This document shows positions 27,023 to 36,493 of a DNA stretch of 64,000 nt, in pieces. The DNA is taken from the NCBI GenBank assembly GCA_020439995.1, contig JAGROY010000137.1, positions 17,116 through 81,115 on the forward strand, read 5' to 3'. The notes beneath the pieces were generated by a model. The model made no database searches. It had not been told where the DNA came from and worked only from the letters and a program-made list of their open reading frames with translations. Source of the DNA: Verrucomicrobiia bacterium. GTDB taxonomy: Bacteria; Verrucomicrobiota; Verrucomicrobiia; Verrucomicrobiales; DEV007. The position numbers and the translations under genes are program-made. The number at the start of each line of letters is the position of its first letter. Position 1 is the stretch's first letter.

Positions 27023-28701
27023 TCAGAATTGTGCGTTCTCCAGGAATGCCCTGTCGGCGTCGGACAAGATCGGATTCTCGATCAGATGCCGGGAGAGTTC
27101 TCCGGGTGATCGATCCATGATGTGGAGCAAGGCTTCACGTCGTTTTGCGTCGTCGATGATTGTCGCTGCGAGCGGGACCAGATCGTTTGAGTCGTTGCCT
27201 TTGGATGAGGTGATGTAGACCTGTGCGGCAGTGTCGCCGAACGGGCCGGGTTCAAGGTGCTCGATCCATTCTTGTGTGGCCGTACGGTCAAGATTCGCGC
27301 GTTGGGTGACGATGGTCGTAGCGGCTGCGGCTTGAAAGGCGCTGTCAGGCAACTGCGCTGCGTACGTCATGGCGGCGGCGGAATCGAGTGTGACCCAACG
27401 TTCAAGTGCGGCGCGAGCGGCGGGCAGTGCCAGGGAATCATCGAGGCCTGCCGCCCAATTGATCGCCGCCTCAGGATCTTCGTTGGCAACTGGAATGCGA
27501 TGGCTTCGGCAATTGCTGACGAGATCGTTGCGGGATCGGATTCGGAAATGATTTCCGCAGCGCGGGATGCGGGGACTGGCAATTCGTATCTGCTCAGTCG
27601 ATCAGCTTCGGCAGCAGGATCGTCCATTGTAAGCAGATCCCGAAGTGCGTCCTCCGATCGGAGAGGCCATTGCGTTGCCTCCTCTGGTGTAGTGTAGAGT
27701 CCTCGTCTCTCCAGTTCTGCCGTGATGGCAGGGCGCTCCTCTTCGGTGGTGCCGTAGATCACACTTCGAGCGAGATGGTCTCGCTCCGCCTGGTTGGCAC
27801 TGATCCCGATTTTTTCAATCAATTCGATCGCCTGCTGTGGATCCTTATCTGCGGCGTTCAGAGCTAAATTTCCGAGGAGTGTGTCATCGTAAGGGTAATC
27901 TTCGAAATACTTCAGAACCTGTTCCATGCCAAACTCAAAGTCTTTGGCGAATGCACCAGTGATCAGGGATTTTACCATTCCTTTGTTGTTCCAGCCCGTG
28001 TTTTCATCAGCCCAGCGTTTCGCCGCCTCATGATCCTTTTTCGCCAGCGCGGCAAAGGCGAAATCCACGCACGGATGCTGGTAGTTTTCCTCGATCAAAA
28101 GGTTGAGAAACGCATTCAACGAATTCGCTGATGCGGTCTGGAAAATCCCATCGCCAATTGTTGTGGTGCGATCCAGCACTTCCAATGTCAGCGCTGCACT
28201 CCCTCGCTTCATCGCTTCCGCGAGTGCACGGTCGGAGACGTAATTGTGGGAGAAGGTGTTTCCAGATGCACCAAAATCAGGCATTGCATCGAGATGCCGG
28301 AAAGCTGCAACGGGATCTTTCAGCGACCAGTGTTGCATCATGCGCGACAATCTTCTTTGATCGCCAGTCGCCCGGAGACGGTCCGCAGCGCTCACGGGAT
28401 CCAGCTCGATGAGGCGAGCGAGAATGCGGTCTTGGCAGATGCGGTTTGCGGGATCATGCCACAGAGCCCAGAGCTCTTCAAAGCTGGCCGAGTCGATCGT
28501 CTGAAAAATTGCAAGCTGAGCGGCGAAGCGTGGCGAATCCTCCGCATTCGGCGATTCGATCTTTGATGGTAACGCAGCGGAAGCCAATATAGGTGCGGCT
28601 TCAGGACTCGTGAGCGGTGACTGACGTTGGCCTTTTCCAAAGAACCATCCCAGACCTCCTGACACTGCGAGGCAGATTGCGACGATGGTGGCGTGCTTCA
28701 T
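27023..28701 (-). pseudogene. WA/DP-repeat protein paralog 4, frameshifted
   Basis: From the ATG at 28701 (ATGA overlap with the upstream paralog) a 444-residue frame begins with an anchor helix (ATIVAICLAVSGGLGWFFG) and WA/DP repeats, ending at 27367. Its last 40 or so residues (RRRSIGRQASMIPWHCPPLA) read as noise. In the -1 frame the same DNA gives EDPEAAINWAAGLDDSLALP and continues TYAAQLPDSAFQAAAATTI to 27023, a perfect family continuation. The shift lies about 27485-27510, with no obvious slippery heptamer. So either one base was lost, or the assembly has an error. Frame 2 also has an ATG at 27370 forming an ATGA with the frame 1 stop, which might let a C-terminal fragment be made. Confidence 0.72.
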
Positions 28702-30515
28702 GGTGATGCGTTGAGTTGGTTCTGCAGCCTGAGCGCGAGCGCCTGTTTTTCGCGATCGCTGATGGCCGCGTTGCAGATTGCTGTGGCTGCGGCAACGGGG
28801 TCGTTCGGAGCCCATCGTTTGACCACATTGATCAACTGTCCGCCGCGTTGGGCATCATCGTTGATCGACTGCGCCCAGGCGAAGGCATTCGGTGGGTCGG
28901 TTTCGAGTGTCCGCCTTACCAGACGTTGCGCGATGTTGTCCCGTCCGGTCGACGGCGGCAGCGCGTTGAACCATTCAGCCGTGGCGGCATTGGCGGGGAT
29001 CACATTTTGCAGGCCGCTCAGTGCGCGTTCGCGGCCATCACCTTCCGGCAGCGCGGCAGCCCAGGCCATCGCCTGATCAGGATCCTGCCTCGCCCAGACC
29101 TCTGCCATCAAGTAGTCTGGATGTTGATTGCGGTAGTCCGACGGCAGAGCATCCAGAAAGACCGATGCTGCCTCGGCATTCAGGCCAGCGATCTCAGGAA
29201 AAGAACTGGCGATGATTTCGTGGGCGCGGGCCTCATCGTAGCGTTCCTGAATCATGGCCATTGCGGCTTCGCCCGTTTCACGACCTCCGCGCTTCGCCTG
29301 CCCGACCATGACTTGCATCTCATAGCTGTCCCTTTCCGGGCCTGGAGGAATGGTGTTCAGAGCACGGAGCGCTGCTCCGAAGTTTCTCGCTACAAAGCCA
29401 GCGCCGATCGTGCCGTAGGTATCGACTTTGTCACCGTCTGGGATGTTCTCATTGATCCATTCAATGGTCGATGCGTTCATTGGTCCAGACCAGTTGATCC
29501 ATACATGGCGCGTCAGCTTGTCCTTTACTTCCCCTTCTGGAATGGCTTGCAGCAGTTGCAGTCGAGCGCTTCCCTCGGAGTCTGATGAAAGAGAATATAG
29601 AGCGTCATATTGCACTTCCGGTGGGCAATGCTTCAGCACCCAGTCGACTCCGGTCTTGGCATCTGTCGCGTCGCAGATTCTTTTCGCGATCTCGGCCACA
29701 AAATACCTGCGGCGATCTCTGTTTTCGAAGTCGAGGTCTTCAATCGCTTTGCCTGTGGCTTCGGGATTCAGCATGGCTGTGTTTTTGATGATGCTTTGCA
29801 GTGCGAGACTCCGTGTCTCTGGCGATTCGATTCGCGCCGCCCAAGTCGAGGCTGTTTTGGAATCAGCCTTGGCCCACTCACCAAGGAGTCTGACCGCTTC
29901 ACTCTGATCTTTGACTGCGTCCAGCACCCGTGGAGCCAGGGTGGGATCGCTCTGGATGATTGCGTCGGCAAAAGTGTCCAGGAAACTCGGGTGCGATCTC
30001 AAAACCTCATCCAGCACGAACGCAGGCTCTGTACTTGTAAGATACCCTAACATTGATTGCAATGCGATCTCGCGATTGGGAGATGGAAGTCCGGTGGCGT
30101 AGTCCAGAGCGGCATCTCGATTGGCCTGTGCGAATGCAACCATGAACTCCCCGCCGAGTCCGTAGACCTTGTCATGCTTCATTCCCGAAAAGAATGTTTT
30201 CGCACCTTCCAGATCGAGATCGATCCAGCGTGCTACCAGCAAATGGCGCGCACCCAGTGTTCCTGCGCACGTTTCCCAGAGGGATGGAAAATCGCTGACT
30301 TTGGCCCGCAGAATTTCTGCAGCAGTGCGGGACAAAGACGATCCGATTGTGTCAGCAGAATCGTTGTCTTGAATGTTGTTCCTTACCAGTTCGCTCGTCG
30401 CCACCTGTGCCGTGCGCTCCTTGCCGCTGCCAAGGCAATAACCACAGGCAAACGTCGCTGCCATCGCGACTCCGAGCATTCCCAATTCGGCGATCGCGGC
30501 CCAATTGTTCTTCAT
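28698..30515 (-). CDS. Membrane-anchored WA/DP-repeat protein, paralog 3
   Basis: 605 residues from the ATG at 30515, preceded by TAGGG about eight bases upstream; a longer start at 30551 lacks this. Anchor helix (AELGMLGVAMAATFACGYCLG) and then many degenerate repeats of about 35-40 residues, for example VARWIDLDLEGAKTFFSG, GEWAKADSKTASTWAARI, EVWARQDPDQAMAWAAALP, KRWAPNDPVAAATAICNA. Like paralogs 1 and 2 it is probably a surface-exposed helical solenoid. Its stop overlaps the start of the next paralog (ATGA), repeating the arrangement at 9.5-12.7 kb. Function unknown. Confidence 0.82.
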   Translation of the reverse strand: MKNNWAAIAELGMLGVAMAATFACGYCLGSGKERTAQVATSELVRNNIQDNDSADTIGSSLSRTAAEILRAKVSDFPSLWETCAGTLGARHLLVARWIDLDLEGAKTFFSGMKHDKVYGLGGEFMVAFAQANRDAALDYATGLPSPNREIALQSMLGYLTSTEPAFVLDEVLRSHPSFLDTFADAIIQSDPTLAPRVLDAVKDQSEAVRLLGEWAKADSKTASTWAARIESPETRSLALQSIIKNTAMLNPEATGKAIEDLDFENRDRRRYFVAEIAKRICDATDAKTGVDWVLKHCPPEVQYDALYSLSSDSEGSARLQLLQAIPEGEVKDKLTRHVWINWSGPMNASTIEWINENIPDGDKVDTYGTIGAGFVARNFGAALRALNTIPPGPERDSYEMQVMVGQAKRGGRETGEAAMAMIQERYDEARAHEIIASSFPEIAGLNAEAASVFLDALPSDYRNQHPDYLMAEVWARQDPDQAMAWAAALPEGDGRERALSGLQNVIPANAATAEWFNALPPSTGRDNIAQRLVRRTLETDPPNAFAWAQSINDDAQRGGQLINVVKRWAPNDPVAAATAICNAAISDREKQALALRLQNQLNASP

Positions 30516-30683
30516 CGTCGAAACCCTAGAGATTCCGGGAACGAATGTCAATCGAGCGTCGCCAACGGGCCAAGGGCTGATTGGTCAATAACGATTTGAG
30601 CTAAAACAGACGGAAGAGGGGATATCCACAGATGGGTATAGATCAGTTGCGGCGAGGCTGACTGCTTCGCCGCGAATCCTCCG

Positions 30684-32876
30684 CTACTGATTCTCGTCGA
30701 TCAGTTGCTTCAAGGCTGCTTCTTTCTCGCTGTCGGTTTGTTTCTTCAGGTCGTTCTGAAGGCGTTGGATCTCGTAGAGGCGGATGATGGCCAGCTGAAA
30801 CTTCTCGTTCTTCACCATGTGGATGAGAATTTCGTTCATCGAGGCGAGGACGGCGCGTTGTCCTGCGATGGCGTTTTCCAGCGAGCCGTTGCGGGCGGCG
30901 GGCGAGTCCAGATGATTGCGGGCACCGTCGAGAGGGACTGTGGCACCGGGAATGAGTGATTCGCGCAGGGTTTGCATGGGGGTGATAATGCGTTCCTGCA
31001 GTCGAGTTTTGAGTACGTCCTGTTCGTCTGGGAGACGGTTGTTGACGGCTTCTTCAACAATGGAGACGAGGCTTTCGACTACGGGTTTCACATTGCCGCC
31101 GACGAGTTTCTGACGGCGCTGCAGTTTGAAAAGAGCGGAGCGCTGCTCGTCGGTGAGTGATTCCACTGCCCGAGTTTCCGCACGGAATGCCTCGCAATCG
31201 GTCATGAGCGTGTCCTGCCGTTTGGCGATGTCTTCAAACACTTGCCGTTGCTGGCGTTCCCGCAGGAGGAACTGATTGCGCAGCTCGGATTCCGTGACGA
31301 CGCGCAGCAGGAGGTCGGTGGATTCGCCAATGTTAGGGCCGGATACGGTGTCGTTGTCCTCGGCGCGCAGGCGAATGCGCAGCCGGGATGCGGTGGGGAT
31401 GGAGAGCGGCTGGAGATCGAGAGCGTCGGTAAATGCGACGTTCGCTTCGCCGATGAATTCAGTTGCGGCAGCTGGGGAACTTGTTTCGATTTTCTCGACC
31501 TGATCTTCACTTTGATCCTGCCGCCAGGCGTATTCCAGTTCCACTTTGGTGATCTTGTAGTCGTCCTCGATCACGGCGTTGTACGGCAGGCGGGCAGACG
31601 GAAGTACCAGGCTGCCGATGCCCTGCAGTTCCGCTTTAACAGTGGGTGCTTTGTCGGCGAGTTGCCGCACATTGAAGATGACGGGGGCGCGGGTTCCGAG
31701 GCCGGTAATGCCAATCTCAGGCTGGTACATTTTTTCCAGGTCGACCAGCCGCAGCTGCCACGCGCCGGGTTTGACAGCTTCTGGTGCCATGGTGGCTGAG
31801 AAGCCATTGCCAGAAATTTGAAGCGGAAGCTGCTCTTCGCCGATGGTCAATGTCGCTGCTTGCAATGGCTTGCTTGCGGTGCCCTTGATCTCAAGGCTGG
31901 TTCCGCGCAGGAGGAAATAGGTGTCGCTGCCGGGTGGAAGTGTGGTGGTGCTCTGGCCAGTGTATTCTGGTGGTGTCACTGTCAGGGATAGATCATCGAT
32001 AGCCGGGCGGTCGATCAATTTGGCATTGATCCAGTCGGTCGTGACCCGCCCGCTGCTGAGCCGGAAGCTGAAGGGTTCGACGACATTTGAAATCCGGTAG
32101 ACAAAGGCGCGCTGTCCTTTGCCGTCGCTCATCGATTCCCGCCGGGACCCGTTGTTCGTGCGGAATTCGATCTGCACCTCATCCGGCAGTGAGCGGAAGC
32201 CATCCGCCACGCGTGCGGTGAGCGGCCACGTATCGCCACGGGGAATCATAATGTCACCGTCTGTGAGCCCGTCAATCTTGAGCTCAAAGTCCGCAGGCCA
32301 GGCCTTGTCCCCGAGCATGAGATTCCGGTTGGCCCAGATGCTCATCAGATTGTTGGAGAAAATTCCGATGGTGCCGAGTGCGACTACTGCCGTGAGCATT
32401 GTCAGCAGCAGGAGGTTGAGTGAAAATTTTCCGCTTCGCAGGATTCTGGAAAAGGACACCTGACCGAGTGCGCGTCCGCCTTCAGTCATTGCGGATTCGA
32501 TCATCACTTGCGACACGTTGGTGTGGCTGCTCCAGTCGGCCCGGGCGAATTCCAGCGAGGTCAGAATGCTGTCGCCGATTTCGGGGTGGCGTTGGCTGAC
32601 CTCAAACAGGATTGCTTCGTCAGAAATGGATGCCTTCAGCGGGCGGAACAACCATTTCCACGCTACCCAGAGGACGGCAGTGATCATCAGTACCAGCATG
32701 ATGCCACGCTGAGCGCGATCCATTTGGAAGAAATAATCGATGGCAAAGTCGAGCGCACACACAGCCAGAACGGCGGCGGCAATCCGCACCAGTCCATCGA
32801 TCAAAAACCAGCGGGTGATTGAACGGCGAACGCCGCGAATCTGCGATTCGATACTGGCCAGTGGATTGGTAGACAT
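30684..32876 (-). CDS. Large membrane protein of the MoxR/VWA cluster (DUF4175-like)
   Basis: 730 residues from the ATG at 32876, which forms a TGATG junction with the upstream VWA gene stop; the longer frame to 32960 overlaps it and reads as noise. Two or three N-terminal membrane helices (WFLIDGLVRIAAAVLAVCALDFAIDYFF, IMLVLMITAVLWVAWKWLF, and one at about 175-200), then a long periplasmic part with beta-rich domains (IDDLSLTVTPPEYTGQSTTT, IEDDYKITKVELEYAW) and a Glu/Arg/Gln-rich coiled-coil C-terminus. The PPEYTGQ and DDYKITKVELEY blocks are typical of large proteins encoded next to MoxR-DUF58-BatA sets in PVC bacteria. The exact domain name is a guess. Probably last in its unit. Confidence 0.72.
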   Translation of the reverse strand: MSTNPLASIESQIRGVRRSITRWFLIDGLVRIAAAVLAVCALDFAIDYFFQMDRAQRGIMLVLMITAVLWVAWKWLFRPLKASISDEAILFEVSQRHPEIGDSILTSLEFARADWSSHTNVSQVMIESAMTEGGRALGQVSFSRILRSGKFSLNLLLLTMLTAVVALGTIGIFSNNLMSIWANRNLMLGDKAWPADFELKIDGLTDGDIMIPRGDTWPLTARVADGFRSLPDEVQIEFRTNNGSRRESMSDGKGQRAFVYRISNVVEPFSFRLSSGRVTTDWINAKLIDRPAIDDLSLTVTPPEYTGQSTTTLPPGSDTYFLLRGTSLEIKGTASKPLQAATLTIGEEQLPLQISGNGFSATMAPEAVKPGAWQLRLVDLEKMYQPEIGITGLGTRAPVIFNVRQLADKAPTVKAELQGIGSLVLPSARLPYNAVIEDDYKITKVELEYAWRQDQSEDQVEKIETSSPAAATEFIGEANVAFTDALDLQPLSIPTASRLRIRLRAEDNDTVSGPNIGESTDLLLRVVTESELRNQFLLRERQQRQVFEDIAKRQDTLMTDCEAFRAETRAVESLTDEQRSALFKLQRRQKLVGGNVKPVVESLVSIVEEAVNNRLPDEQDVLKTRLQERIITPMQTLRESLIPGATVPLDGARNHLDSPAARNGSLENAIAGQRAVLASMNEILIHMVKNEKFQLAIIRLYEIQRLQNDLKKQTDSEKEAALKQLIDENQ

Positions 32877-35395
32877 CAGATCAGCTTGAAGCGTTTGCGG
32901 AGAATCCATTCGATGGCGAGAAGGGTGACGAAAAGAATGAGCATGCGACGTGTGTCCCACAGTGGCTTTGGGGTGCTTTGGATCTCCAGTTTTCGCGTTC
33001 GATCGGGCACCGCTTCAAGCAGGGCGGCAGTGTCATTCACTTCGAAATAGCCACCGCCGGTTGAGTTTGCCAGATTGACCAGTGCCGGGCGGTTAAGGAA
33101 GGTCTGAAGCGTTTCGCGCAATGGCAGGGTGACAGTGTAGTCGGCAGTGATTTCAGCTGGGCCGGTATCATCACCGGGCAGCGTTATCTTTACCGAGTAA
33201 CTGCCGGGCAGGTTGGCGGGGACGGTTGCTTGATAGGTGCCGGCATCTTCGCCGTCGTTCGGCTTGAACTGGATGTCCTGTTCTTCAGCTCCAGGAACGG
33301 TCAGCTTTGCAGGGATCTCGTCTTCGGTCACCGGCTGGTAGTCGGCGGTTTGCAGCTTGGCGGTGAGCAATACACTGTCGCCGATCTGGTACTTCGGTTT
33401 GTCGGCCTCGATGGTGCCGCGCCGCTTTCCGCCGAGTGAGCGGCCTTCGACCAGATAACGAACGGTCTGGATCCAATAGCGTTTGAAGAATTCGCCCTCT
33501 CGCCCGGTTTGCCGCCACAGCCAGGTTCCTTCGAATCCCATATAGACGGTGCGGCCCGCGCCGTATTTTCCGGTGACTACCAGCGGGCGCTCGATATTTG
33601 CGACTTGCAATGTGGGATCCGAGTGCTCGATCAATGTGCGGGCGGCTGGCTTGGCTGCCGTTGCGGGAAAGCTCCAGAAGATCCCGGGCAATTCTTTCCA
33701 TTGTTCCAGTGTCTTTTGTGAATCCGGATAGAAGCGCATGATTGGCTGGTCGACGTTCGCGGCGACCACTTGCAGCGGCCATGCGCGTTCGTAGCTTTGG
33801 GTATCGACCGCAGCTGCGGTGGCAGCCATTTCATCGATGCGCACCGGGATCAGCTCCTGCATCGCCTTGGCATGAATGCTTGTGATAAAGTTAGGGCCGA
33901 ACACCGGGCCGGGCATGTAGAGCACCCCGCCTGCGCGTTCACGGACGAACTTCTTCAGCAGATCCATCCACGCCGGGTCGAATTCGCGGGGATCAGGGTC
34001 GAACAGGAGCACGACATCATATGCGAACAATTCTTCCTGGGTGGCTGGAAGTGACAGGATGCGGGTGTTGCCCTGTTGCTCCCGGCCCTGATCGAGGCTC
34101 TGTAGCCAGCAGGAAAGGTCGATCGTCTTTTCCCGCGAAAGCATCACGGTGATCGCGCGGTATTCCCAACTGGCAGATCCCGCGACCAGTAGCACTTTCG
34201 CCTGATTGTCGAGCACCGTGACCTTTGCTGGTGCCTGGGGTGTGTTGTCTTTGCGGTCGGTCTCGTTTTCCATCGGCTTCACGCGGACGGTGTAGGTTCG
34301 GGTGCCGGTTTCCTCCGGTGTGTGCTTAAAGGCCATGCGCACCTGCTGCTCGTCCTGATCGGGATTGAGAGTGACTGATCGCGACTCAAGAAGTTTCTCC
34401 TGCGATTCACCTCCATCCGGTGCCGTAATCAATTCGATGAACTCCACGTCGGCTGAGGCCGTCTGTGCACCACGGGCGACGAGAAGAGCCTCCAATTCGA
34501 ACGGATCACCTTTCCACACTTGAGGATCCACATAGAGGTCGGTCACGCGAAGGTTGCGCGGTTTCTGCGCGTCACCCACACCGATGATAAAAAACGAAAT
34601 GCCGCGTTCCGTGGCCTCGGCTGCGACAGCGTCGAGACTGGTGTCCGCATTGTGCTGGCCATCAGTGGTCATTACCACTGCGGCGGTCAGCTTCTCCTTG
34701 ATGGCTTCGGTCAGGGCTCCGGCAATGTCCGTGCCTGAACCACCGGTTTCGAGCGATGGGATTTCCAGTGGTGGAGCCGGTGAGGTGTCCTCGTCTGGTT
34801 CTGCATCGGACGCTGCGCTGATTGCCGCCTCGCCTGCCAGGCGCCTGGCCTGCCCTGGCTTGTCGCTGAAGTCGATCAGTTGCAGGCGTCCACGTTGTTC
34901 GAGTCCTTTAAGAAGCGCTTTGTCGTTGGTGTTGAAAATAGCATTCACGACAGCAGTGCGAGGCGGCTGTTTGGCCTTCAGTTCCTCGACTTCCATGCCG
35001 AGCAGGGCAGCTGTGGCGGCGGCACTTTTCGGATCAAGATACGGATCCTCGGTTGCCATCGACAATGAGGCATCACGGACTACGGAAATCATCGGGCGCA
35101 GGATCCGCGTCTTGGTGAAAATGACAGCAGGCCCTAACAATGTCATCAAAGCAACGGCGAACGCGCCGATGCGAAGCACTGCCATCAGGCGCTTCATCCA
35201 AGGAGAAGCACTGCCTGCCTCGCGGCGGTAGATCGCAAAGGAAAACCAGATGATACCGATGATCACAGCCCCGAGCACGAAGACGCCCCAGGACTGAGGC
35301 ATGTGCTCGAAAGTGAGGCTGGCCTCAGAGCCTTCGGGGATTTCTGATTGATCGAAGCCGAACAGTGTCAGCCAGCCAGAGGTCGCGAGAATCAT
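32876..35395 (-). CDS. Membrane-bound von Willebrand factor A (VWA) domain protein with glutamine amidotransferase-like region
   Basis: 839 residues from the ATG at 35395. Two membrane helices near the N-terminus (about 34-54 and 68-95), then a VWA domain with a complete metal-ion site: D108-A-S-L-S112, the Thr in GSGTDIAGAL and the Asp in VVMTTDGQHN. A beta-sandwich (about 265-370) follows, then a Rossmann-like GATase1-like region (KVLLVAGSASWEYRAITVML, LFAYDVVLLFDPDPREFD, FVRERAGGVLYMPG) and a C-terminal Ig-like part, ending in a last helix (LILFVTLLAIEWILRK). Relatives are found in PVC bacteria alongside BatA genes; they are thought to act at the envelope with MoxR chaperones. Translation is coupled to the next gene. 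Confidence 0.85.
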   Translation of the reverse strand: MILATSGWLTLFGFDQSEIPEGSEASLTFEHMPQSWGVFVLGAVIIGIIWFSFAIYRREAGSASPWMKRLMAVLRIGAFAVALMTLLGPAVIFTKTRILRPMISVVRDASLSMATEDPYLDPKSAAATAALLGMEVEELKAKQPPRTAVVNAIFNTNDKALLKGLEQRGRLQLIDFSDKPGQARRLAGEAAISAASDAEPDEDTSPAPPLEIPSLETGGSGTDIAGALTEAIKEKLTAAVVMTTDGQHNADTSLDAVAAEATERGISFFIIGVGDAQKPRNLRVTDLYVDPQVWKGDPFELEALLVARGAQTASADVEFIELITAPDGGESQEKLLESRSVTLNPDQDEQQVRMAFKHTPEETGTRTYTVRVKPMENETDRKDNTPQAPAKVTVLDNQAKVLLVAGSASWEYRAITVMLSREKTIDLSCWLQSLDQGREQQGNTRILSLPATQEELFAYDVVLLFDPDPREFDPAWMDLLKKFVRERAGGVLYMPGPVFGPNFITSIHAKAMQELIPVRIDEMAATAAAVDTQSYERAWPLQVVAANVDQPIMRFYPDSQKTLEQWKELPGIFWSFPATAAKPAARTLIEHSDPTLQVANIERPLVVTGKYGAGRTVYMGFEGTWLWRQTGREGEFFKRYWIQTVRYLVEGRSLGGKRRGTIEADKPKYQIGDSVLLTAKLQTADYQPVTEDEIPAKLTVPGAEEQDIQFKPNDGEDAGTYQATVPANLPGSYSVKITLPGDDTGPAEITADYTVTLPLRETLQTFLNRPALVNLANSTGGGYFEVNDTAALLEAVPDRTRKLEIQSTPKPLWDTRRMLILFVTLLAIEWILRKRFKLI

Positions 35396-35703
35396 CAAGT
35401 GCGCTGAGTTTGATCACCAGAGAACTGGTGGTTGAATCGATTGGGAGAAAATTTCAAAATAGCTGGCAATTAGTTAATGAGCGTAAACTGAAACCGGGTG
35501 ACGATGGGATCATTCGGATGCTCCATTCCGCGCCAACACCTACCTGAAACCGGGATTGGTTGCAACCCGCTTCGACAGACGGGAGTGTTCGGAAACTCTT
35601 TCGCGGTATTCCGTGATCTGGCTGGAGAGATCCAGCGATTTCGCGGCTTGGAAGGTCTAATTTGCGGGTTGTCAACATCCGTTCTGGAGCGTAAAATTTA
35701 CTG
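35396..35703. other. Intergenic region between divergent VWA and Uma2 genes
   Basis: Just over 300 bases with no convincing gene. Short frames on both strands lack family resemblance. The right end carries a good promoter for the Uma2 gene. I saw no RNA gene or clear insertion boundaries such as terminal inverted repeats. Confidence 0.5.
35669..35697 (+). promoter_or_regulatory. Sigma70-like promoter of the Uma2 gene
   Basis: TTGTCA at 35669-35674 and TAAAAT at 35692-35697, separated by exactly 17 bases; each box matches consensus at five of six positions. The predicted transcription start would fall about 35703-35705, that is, at the ATG itself (35704). No ribosome-binding site can then precede the start, so a leaderless mRNA is predicted. 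Confidence 0.6.
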
Positions 35704-36486
35704 ATGTCCCTGACGATAGCAGACGTAGAACGCGTGAATGCCCCGTATCCGGCGGATGCATTGAAGCCAGTGCATTATCCCGACTCTGATGGAAATCGCA
35801 TGGCTGACAACACGCGCCAGTTTCGCTATATCGCAACGCTGAAGGGAGGATTCGACAACTACTACCGGCAAAGGGATGATGTGTTTGTTGCCGGAGATTT
35901 GCTGTGGTATCCGATCGAAGGTGATAACAAGACACGCTATGCCCCGGACGTCATGATTGCATTTGGGCGGCCACCGGGAGACCGTGGATCTTACAAGCAG
36001 TGGGAGGAGAACAATCAGCCGCCGAATGTTGTGTTCGAAGTGATGTCGCCCGGTAACACTGCCAGCGAGATGGCGAATAAGCTACACGTTTATGATCGGC
36101 TCGGCGTTGACGAGTATTACGTGTACGATCCAGATCGGGGTGAACTTTCGGGCTGGATTCGAAATGAAGCGGGTGGTGGATTGGAGGAGATCGCGGACAT
36201 GCAGGGTTGGCAGAGCCCGCTCACACAGGTAACGTTTCGACTGGACGGCGACCACCTTGAGGTGATGCGGCCTGACGGCGAAGTATTTTTGACGCCAGTC
36301 GAGATGGGCTTCGCTCTTGACGCTGAAAGGCAGCGCGCAGATGAGGAAAGGCAGCGTGCAGATGAGGAAAGGCAGCGTGCGGATGTCGAGAGGCAGCGTG
36401 CTGAGGCCTCGGAACTTCGGGCTGCGAGTCTGGCTGAGCGACTGCGAAAGTTGGGGATTGATCCTGACGCAGGAGATCAGGTTTAA
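35704..36486 (+). CDS. Uma2 family (DUF820) PD-(D/E)xK nuclease-like protein with repeated coiled-coil tail
   Basis: 260 residues. The Uma2 core occupies about 20-190. Candidate nuclease residues are D82 (YAPDVMIAFG), E112 (VVFEVMSPGN) and K126 (MANKLHVYDRLGVDEYYVYDP). Uma2 proteins form large families in cyanobacteria and PVC bacteria; their biological role is unclear. The tail, about 200-245, is a seven-residue repeat (ERQRADE) encoded by a 21-base tandem repeat and should form a charged coiled coil. It is the only plus-strand gene inside a long minus-strand envelope cluster and ends 7 bases before the convergent prenyltransferase-repeat gene. Probably monocistronic. Confidence 0.88.
   Translation: MSLTIADVERVNAPYPADALKPVHYPDSDGNRMADNTRQFRYIATLKGGFDNYYRQRDDVFVAGDLLWYPIEGDNKTRYAPDVMIAFGRPPGDRGSYKQWEENNQPPNVVFEVMSPGNTASEMANKLHVYDRLGVDEYYVYDPDRGELSGWIRNEAGGGLEEIADMQGWQSPLTQVTFRLDGDHLEVMRPDGEVFLTPVEMGFALDAERQRADEERQRADEERQRADVERQRAEASELRAASLAERLRKLGIDPDAGDQV
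36325..36408 (+). repeat. 21-bp tandem repeat, 4 units, within Uma2 gene
   Basis: Four units start at 36325, 36346, 36367 and 36388, with consensus GAAAGGCAGCGTGCAGATGA plus G. The second and first differ at one position; the last unit is the most diverged. Because 21 is a multiple of three, unit number can change without frameshift, altering the length of the ERQRADE coiled coil. Confidence 0.9.
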
Positions 36487-36493
36487 TGCCGCA

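Noticed and set aside
28716..29585. Plus-strand open frame of 289 codons
   Set aside because: Antisense to WA/DP-repeat paralog 3; no start context or family features.
30649..30673. GC-rich hairpin (GCGGCGA/TCGCCGC) downstream of the 30684-32876 gene
   Set aside because: No T-run follows on the minus strand; perhaps a weak hairpin only.
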